DNA of 64,000 bases from Dyadobacter soli (lineage in GTDB: Bacteria > Bacteroidota > Bacteroidia > Cytophagales > Spirosomataceae), in NCBI RefSeq assembly GCF_900101885.1, contig NZ_FNAN01000008.1, positions 248,001-312,000 on the forward strand, written 5' to 3'. Below, one piece after another: positions 60,150 through 64,000 of the stretch. Both the position numbers and the translations under genes were made by a program. Below the pieces are notes generated by a model. It was not told the origin of the DNA. It made no database searches and saw only the letters and a list, made by a program, of their open reading frames with translations. How positions within the stretch are numbered: position 1 is the first letter of the stretch; the number at the start of each line of letters is the position of its first letter.

Positions 60150-60930
60150 ATTTAATCTTACTCAATTCCCCCAAATGCGCCGGGCTTACCTCGGCCAATT
60201 TATCCAGAAAAGCAATCTGAAACGAACCTGGCAGTTTCGCGTCGCGGTAGGCCAGCTCTCCGCAAACACCCATCGCTGCCGCCGCCGAAACCGCCGCTTC
60301 GAACGGATCGCCGCAAATGGCCGCAAATGCGCCGGCAATAGCAGATGCCGCGCAGCCCATTCCCGTAACCTTGGTCATGAGCGGAACGCCATTGGAAACC
60401 CAGCCGGTGCGACTGCCCTGCACGATCACGTCCACCGCCCCGCTCACACTCACAACCGCGCCGAAGCGTGCACTCAGCGCCTGCGCGGCGCCAATGCTAT
60501 CCGTCGAGTCGGCGGTGCTGTCTACACCTTTGGTTTGAATACTGGCGCCGGCCAATGCAAGGATCTCGGAGCCGTTGCCCCGGATAATGGTCGGGGGAGC
60601 AATTTCGAGCAGTTCGGTCAGTACCTTGTTGCGGTAGGGCGTTGCACCTGCTCCTACTGGGTCGAGGATGATGGGCTTGCCGAGTTCGGCCGCTTTTTTC
60701 ATAGCCAGCTTCATCGCTTCCACCCAATGCGCCGAAAGCGTCCCGATGTTCACCACCAGCGCTCCCGCGATCGAAACCATATCCTCCACCTCTTCCACCG
60801 CATGCGCCATCACGGGCGACGCACCCACCGCCAGCAATGCATTGGCCGTGAAGTTCATCACGACGAAATTGGTAATATTATGAACCAGCGGAGCCGTGGC
60901 ACGCAGTTTTTCGAGGTTTGTTTCTACCAT
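60142..60930 (-). CDS. thiM: Hydroxyethylthiazole kinase
   Basis: 262 aa. It phosphorylates hydroxyethylthiazole. Motifs are PLVHNITNFVVMNFTANALLAVGASPVM, ILDPVGAGATPYR, IRGNGSEILAL, and the catalytic region VTGMGCAASAIAGAF. First gene of the salvage operon. The biosynthetic genes thiC, thiG and thiS are absent here. I found no TPP riboswitch upstream; element A7 occupies that gap instead. Confidence 0.96.
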   Translation of the reverse strand: MVETNLEKLRATAPLVHNITNFVVMNFTANALLAVGASPVMAHAVEEVEDMVSIAGALVVNIGTLSAHWVEAMKLAMKKAAELGKPIILDPVGAGATPYRNKVLTELLEIAPPTIIRGNGSEILALAGASIQTKGVDSTADSTDSIGAAQALSARFGAVVSVSGAVDVIVQGSRTGWVSNGVPLMTKVTGMGCAASAIAGAFAAICGDPFEAAVSAAAAMGVCGELAYRDAKLPGSFQIAFLDKLAEVSPAHLGELSKIKFE

Positions 60931-60951
60931 TGGGGTTGATTTTTACCATTT

Positions 60952-61047
60952 GGGGGAGGAAGGAGGAAAGGGAGGAAAGGGACGAAGGAATTCTTTTTCC
61001 CCTTCCTCCATCCTCCCTTTCGTCCCTTTCTCCGTCTTCCTTTCTCC
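60952..61047. repeat. A-family heptamer hairpin element A7
   Basis: GGGGGAGGAAGGAGGAAAGG-type left arm, TTCTTTTT centre, CCTTCCTCCATCCTCCC-type right arm with some decay at the far end. It lies between the divergent thiM and HAD genes. It is the only A element not next to an exporter gene. Confidence 0.83.
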
Positions 61048-61106
61048 ATCACCGACGAATGTAGTAGTTTTGGGTGGTTATCAAAAATCCATACGCTCAC
61101 CTGATT

Positions 61107-61781
61107 ATGATTAAAGCAGCAATTTTCGACATGGACGGCCTCCTTATCGACTCCGAACCGATGTGGACGGAAGCGGCGCGTTCTGTCATGCAAAAAGTAA
61201 ATTTTGAAATTACCGACGCACTGCGCATTCAAAGTACCGGGCTGTCTATCAAGCTATTTCTCGATCTTTGCCACACAATCCAGCCCTGGAATACACCCTC
61301 TTTCGAAGAGCTTGAAAAGGAAATTCTGGAAAAAGCGCATCACGACATCCTGGCCACCGCCGAAGCCATGCCGGGAGCCATTACGCTGGTGAAGGAGCTG
61401 AAAAAACAGGGCCTGAAACTGGCCGTCGCATCGGCTTCGCATATGCACCTGATTGAGGGTGTGTTAAAAAGACTGGAAATTATTGACTACTTTGACACCT
61501 GGCATTCCGGCGAGCTGGAAAAACACACCAAGCCGCATCCGGCGGTGTACCTCACTACCGCCAAAAAACTCGGCGTTTTACCCGAAGAATGCATTGCTTT
61601 CGAAGACTCTCACGCAGGCCTGCGCGCCGCACATGCAGCGGGCATGATCACCATTTCGGTGCCTGCCGCGGAAGTTTTTGAAGATAAAAAGTTTGATATG
61701 GCACATTACAAGATCCCCTCGCTCGAAAAATACATACTCAGCGAAATGTCGGGTGTGCCGCAAAGTGTGATCGAAAACTAA
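61107..61781 (+). CDS. HAD-superfamily sugar phosphatase (HxpB/YniC-like)
   Basis: About 224 aa from MIKAAIFDMDGLLIDSEPMW; an upstream ATG at 61074 is less likely. HAD motif I is DMDGL (Asp nucleophile), motif II is AVASASH, and motif III/IV are KPHP and FEDSHAGLRAAHAAGM. The helical cap is of the beta-phosphoglucomutase type. It probably dephosphorylates sugar phosphates. The histidine kinase gene starts 28 nt downstream, so the two may be co-transcribed. Confidence 0.9.
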   Translation: MIKAAIFDMDGLLIDSEPMWTEAARSVMQKVNFEITDALRIQSTGLSIKLFLDLCHTIQPWNTPSFEELEKEILEKAHHDILATAEAMPGAITLVKELKKQGLKLAVASASHMHLIEGVLKRLEIIDYFDTWHSGELEKHTKPHPAVYLTTAKKLGVLPEECIAFEDSHAGLRAAHAAGMITISVPAAEVFEDKKFDMAHYKIPSLEKYILSEMSGVPQSVIEN

Positions 61782-61809
61782 ACCTCGACCCTATCCCGCT
61801 GACCCCCGC

Positions 61810-63150
61810 ATGATCGGACTCCGGCATTTCAGTATTATGATTATGATCAGGATAATAGTGATTGTCCTGAGCGTCATCGCCCTCGCCTGGCTGGCATCCA
61901 GGCACACCAACGAAACGCTGGTGTATATCCTGGGTACCATTTTCATATTCATACAGGGGTCGCTGCTGTACCAGTATGTGACGAACGTCAACCGAAAGCT
62001 GACCTACTTTCTGGAATCGGTGCGGTATTCGGATTTCACGATCAACTTCCGTTCCGACAACAAAATGGGCCGGACGTTCAAGGAGCTCAACCAGCAGTTC
62101 AATGAAGTGCTGCTCGCATTCAGGCAGGCGCGTGCAGAGAAGGAAGCCAATCTGCAATACCTGAATACCATTGTCCAGCACATCGGGACCGGCCTCATTA
62201 CCTTCGACGCTAATGGGCAGGTGAACCTCATCAACAACGCCGCGCTCCGCATGTTGGGCATTTACCGTCTGCACCAGCTCATCGAGCTCAAAGAAAAGCA
62301 CCCGCGCCTTTACGACCTGCTTTCCGACCTCGACACCGGCGTCCGCGACCTTTACCGCACACCCAACGACCAGCCCCTCGCATTACAGGCGGCCGCCATT
62401 CAGCTCCGTGGGATGTGGGTTAAAATTGTAGTATTACAAAACATTCAGACCGAGTTGCAGCAGCAGGAGATCGAATCCTGGCAAAACCTCACCCGCGTGC
62501 TCCGGCACGAGATCATGAACTCCATGACGCCGATCGTGTCGCTCGTGGGCACAATGCGCCTGATCGTGAACGAGGATATCGAGCGCTCCACGAACGACCA
62601 GGAGGCCGTCAATGACCTGAAAGAAGCATTATCAACCCTCGAAAAGCGCAGTAAGGGCATGATGCAGTTCGTAAATGCCTACCGCGATTTCACGACATTA
62701 CCCAAACCCGTTTTCGCCAGCCTGGAAGTGGCCGAGCTTTTGCAGGAAGTAATACAACTGCTCCAAACGGATCTGACGCAATCCGGCGTGCTATGGAAAT
62801 TGTCGGTAAAACCCGACACCCTCACCGTAAAAGCCGATGCCAGCCAGATCCAGCAGGTGCTGATTAACCTCATTAAAAATGCCTCGGAGGCATTCTCGCA
62901 CCAAACCGACCGCCTCATTACCCTCTCGGCCTACCAGCTCGACGGCACGGTGATGATCGAAGTAGCCGATAATGGCGACGGCATCGAGCCCGAAGCATTG
63001 GAGAACATTTTCATTCCTTTTTATACCACCAAAAAAACCGGCTCCGGTATCGGCCTAAGTCTTTCCCGCCAGATTTTACAGCAGCACAACGGCCAGTTGA
63101 ACGTCGAGTCGCAGGTTGGGAAGGGGACGGTGTTTACGTTGGTGTTTTAG
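61810..63150 (+). CDS. Sensor histidine kinase (NtrY-like)
   Basis: 446 aa. Two N-terminal membrane helices (about 10-29 and 36-57) with almost no periplasmic loop, a HAMP-like/coiled region, and a PAS-like domain (about 113-210). The H-box LRHEIMNSMTP carries phosphoacceptor His233. The ATPase domain has NLIKNASEA (N-box), DNGDGI (G1) and TGSGIGLSLSR (G2). Kinases of this type usually partner NtrC-type regulators. The only such regulator in the window is at 49290, and neither gene has an adjacent partner, so pairing is plausible. Confidence 0.92.
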   Translation: MIGLRHFSIMIMIRIIVIVLSVIALAWLASRHTNETLVYILGTIFIFIQGSLLYQYVTNVNRKLTYFLESVRYSDFTINFRSDNKMGRTFKELNQQFNEVLLAFRQARAEKEANLQYLNTIVQHIGTGLITFDANGQVNLINNAALRMLGIYRLHQLIELKEKHPRLYDLLSDLDTGVRDLYRTPNDQPLALQAAAIQLRGMWVKIVVLQNIQTELQQQEIESWQNLTRVLRHEIMNSMTPIVSLVGTMRLIVNEDIERSTNDQEAVNDLKEALSTLEKRSKGMMQFVNAYRDFTTLPKPVFASLEVAELLQEVIQLLQTDLTQSGVLWKLSVKPDTLTVKADASQIQQVLINLIKNASEAFSHQTDRLITLSAYQLDGTVMIEVADNGDGIEPEALENIFIPFYTTKKTGSGIGLSLSRQILQQHNGQLNVESQVGKGTVFTLVF

Positions 63151-63151
63151 G

Positions 63152-63387
63152 GACCGCTGACCACCGACCGCCGACCGCCGATTGGTTGTGTGATTATTGG
63201 TTTTTCAGGCTGTTAATCACAGTACAAGTTCGTTACCCCTGCACGACACAAGCGATCGGCGGTCAGCGGTCAGCGGTCGGCAGTCGATTGGTGATTATCG
63301 GTCTTTCAGTCTGTTAATCACAGTACAAGCTCGTTACCGCTGCACGATACAAGCGATCGGCGGTCAGCGGTCGGCCGTCGGCGGTCA
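63152..63387. repeat. B-family heptamer element B6 with internal 101-bp duplication
   Basis: Left arm GACCGCTGACCACCGACCGC-like (63152-63182). Two diverged copies of a unit of loop plus right arm follow, with period 101 bp (starts 63190 and 63291), ending in GGCGGTC units at 63387. It fills most of the 304-bp gap between the kinase and the lipoprotein. The copies differ by about a dozen changes, so this duplication is older than that in B5. Confidence 0.85.
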
Positions 63388-63454
63388 AAAAACACCAAAC
63401 GTTACAACCATCCCTCCCGCCACATTGTCCTCAACCAAACCTAAATACAATCCC

Positions 63455-63883
63455 ATGAAAAAGTATGTATTCCTGCTTTTGGCCGCGATAGCGGTGGCGT
63501 GTAAAAGTACCGGTGTGGATAAGCGGGAAGATGGTATCAAATACAAGGAAACCGTCGTGCTGAATGATGTTCCGGCCGCAACGCTGACGTTTTTCGATGT
63601 GGAAGACAGCCGTTGCCCCGACGGTGTGACGTGTATCTGGGGTGGGCGTGCCGCGGTGGATCTGCTGCTTTCGGGCGTCACCACCGAGGGAGGCCTTATG
63701 GAGCATGTCAAAATGTGCCTCGGTACCTGCGATGCCAAGACGGGCTCGGATACGCTGGAAAAGACTTTTGCAGGACAAAAATATAAGTTGGTGCTCGTCG
63801 CCGTCAATCCTTATCCGAAGTTCGGCGATTCGACCAGGACCAAAGAAAAGTATTCGATACAGTTAAAAATCGAGCGGAAGTAG
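63455..63883 (+). CDS. Small lipoprotein of unknown function
   Basis: 142 aa. Signal MKKYVFLLLAAIAVAC with lipobox Cys16. The mature part has DVEDSRCPDGVTCIWGGRAAVDLLL, a four-cysteine arrangement with KMCLGTC, and a strand-rich C-terminus (YKLVLVAVNPYPKF). The RCPDGVTCIWGG motif recurs in Bacteroidota lipoproteins of unknown role. The upstream open frame (from 63197) only translates element B6 and is not coding. Confidence 0.8.
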   Translation: MKKYVFLLLAAIAVACKSTGVDKREDGIKYKETVVLNDVPAATLTFFDVEDSRCPDGVTCIWGGRAAVDLLLSGVTTEGGLMEHVKMCLGTCDAKTGSDTLEKTFAGQKYKLVLVAVNPYPKFGDSTRTKEKYSIQLKIERK

Positions 63884-63910
63884 CTGGTTAAGCAACCATA
63901 TGAAATAGAA

Positions 63911-63936
63911 GGGAGGCCCCTCGGCTTCCCTATTTT
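63911..63936. terminator. Bidirectional terminator at window end
   Basis: GGGAGGCC / GGCTTCCC stem with one G-T wobble, loop CCTC, followed by TATTTTTG. It lies between the lipoprotein and the convergent permease fragment. Confidence 0.65.
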
Positions 63937-64000
63937 TGTGCCAGTTTACTCTGTTTGTACCCGTAACTGAAATAAATAACGAGCCCGATCGCCAGCCAGA
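63930..64000 (-). CDS. 3' end of an amino-acid permease-like gene (partial)
   Basis: The last 23 codons read WLAIGLVIYFSYGYKQSKLA then QK and stop. A final membrane helix ending in IYFxYGYxxSKL is characteristic of APC-family cationic amino-acid permeases. Only the end is in the window, so the assignment rests on this short stretch. Confidence 0.6.
   Translation of the reverse strand, partial: WLAIGLVIYFSYGYKQSKLAQK

Noticed and set aside
60931-61106. TPP riboswitch before the thiamine salvage operon
   Set aside because: The gap lacks the CTGAGA core and helix arrangement, and is mostly element A7.
63197-63454. N-terminal extension of the lipoprotein containing repeated RRSAVSGRQS/GQRSAVGGQ
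   Set aside because: It is a read-through of element B6. The lipoprotein signal peptide begins at 63455.

Overview
The window looks like chromosome from a Bacteroidota bacterium of the Cytophagales, most like Dyadobacter or Spirosoma (inferred from gene content; no rRNA is present to confirm it). Pointers are the TAnnTTTG-type -7 promoter boxes, the near absence of Shine-Dalgarno sequences, two TonB-dependent outer-membrane proteins, a GH127 hydrolase, and long two-FtsX-domain permeases typical of this phylum.

The dominant feature is a run of fifteen paralogous ~790-820 aa FtsX/MacB-like ABC permeases on the minus strand (1-45598; the first is cut by the window edge). All appear intact. They are served in the window by one stand-alone ATPase (46466-47143), one HlyD-type adaptor (47669-48976) and one secreted protein of unknown function (45611-46294). 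A divergent sigma-54-type response regulator (49290-50660) follows. Transcription falls into blocks: adaptor, ATPase, secreted protein and permease 15 (then 14-12); permeases 11-8; permeases 7-6; permeases 5-1. The lead gene of each block has a palindromic operator TGTYC-N6-GGACA upstream. It is usually a tandem pair 20-21 bp apart and lies 64-65 bp (once 42 bp) from a CTGGTRC/TTGGCAT box resembling a sigma-54 -24 element. This is strong internal evidence for one regulon, probably run by the adjacent response regulator.

The array is interrupted by small modules: a 7 kb cargo segment (DUF4143 ATPase, TonB-type barrel protein, DUF6249 protein, ECF sigma/anti-sigma pair, Spy-like protein), two VapBC-like pairs, one ParDE-like pair, and a relict antitoxin fragment that keeps a consensus promoter. 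Two families of heptamer-built inverted-repeat elements fill many intergenic gaps: a GGAGGAA family (A) and a GACCGCC family (B). One A element is split and holds a whole four-helix-bundle (S23/IVS-like) gene between its arms, inside the adaptor-ATPase operon.

From 50.7 kb on the content is ordinary: GH127 glycosidase, LEA-like membrane-anchored protein, YciE/DUF892 protein, PPOX-fold stress protein, TonB-dependent receptor, a thiamine salvage operon (thiM-thiE-thiD-tenA), a HAD phosphatase with an NtrY-like histidine kinase, a lipoprotein, and the 3' end of an amino-acid permease.
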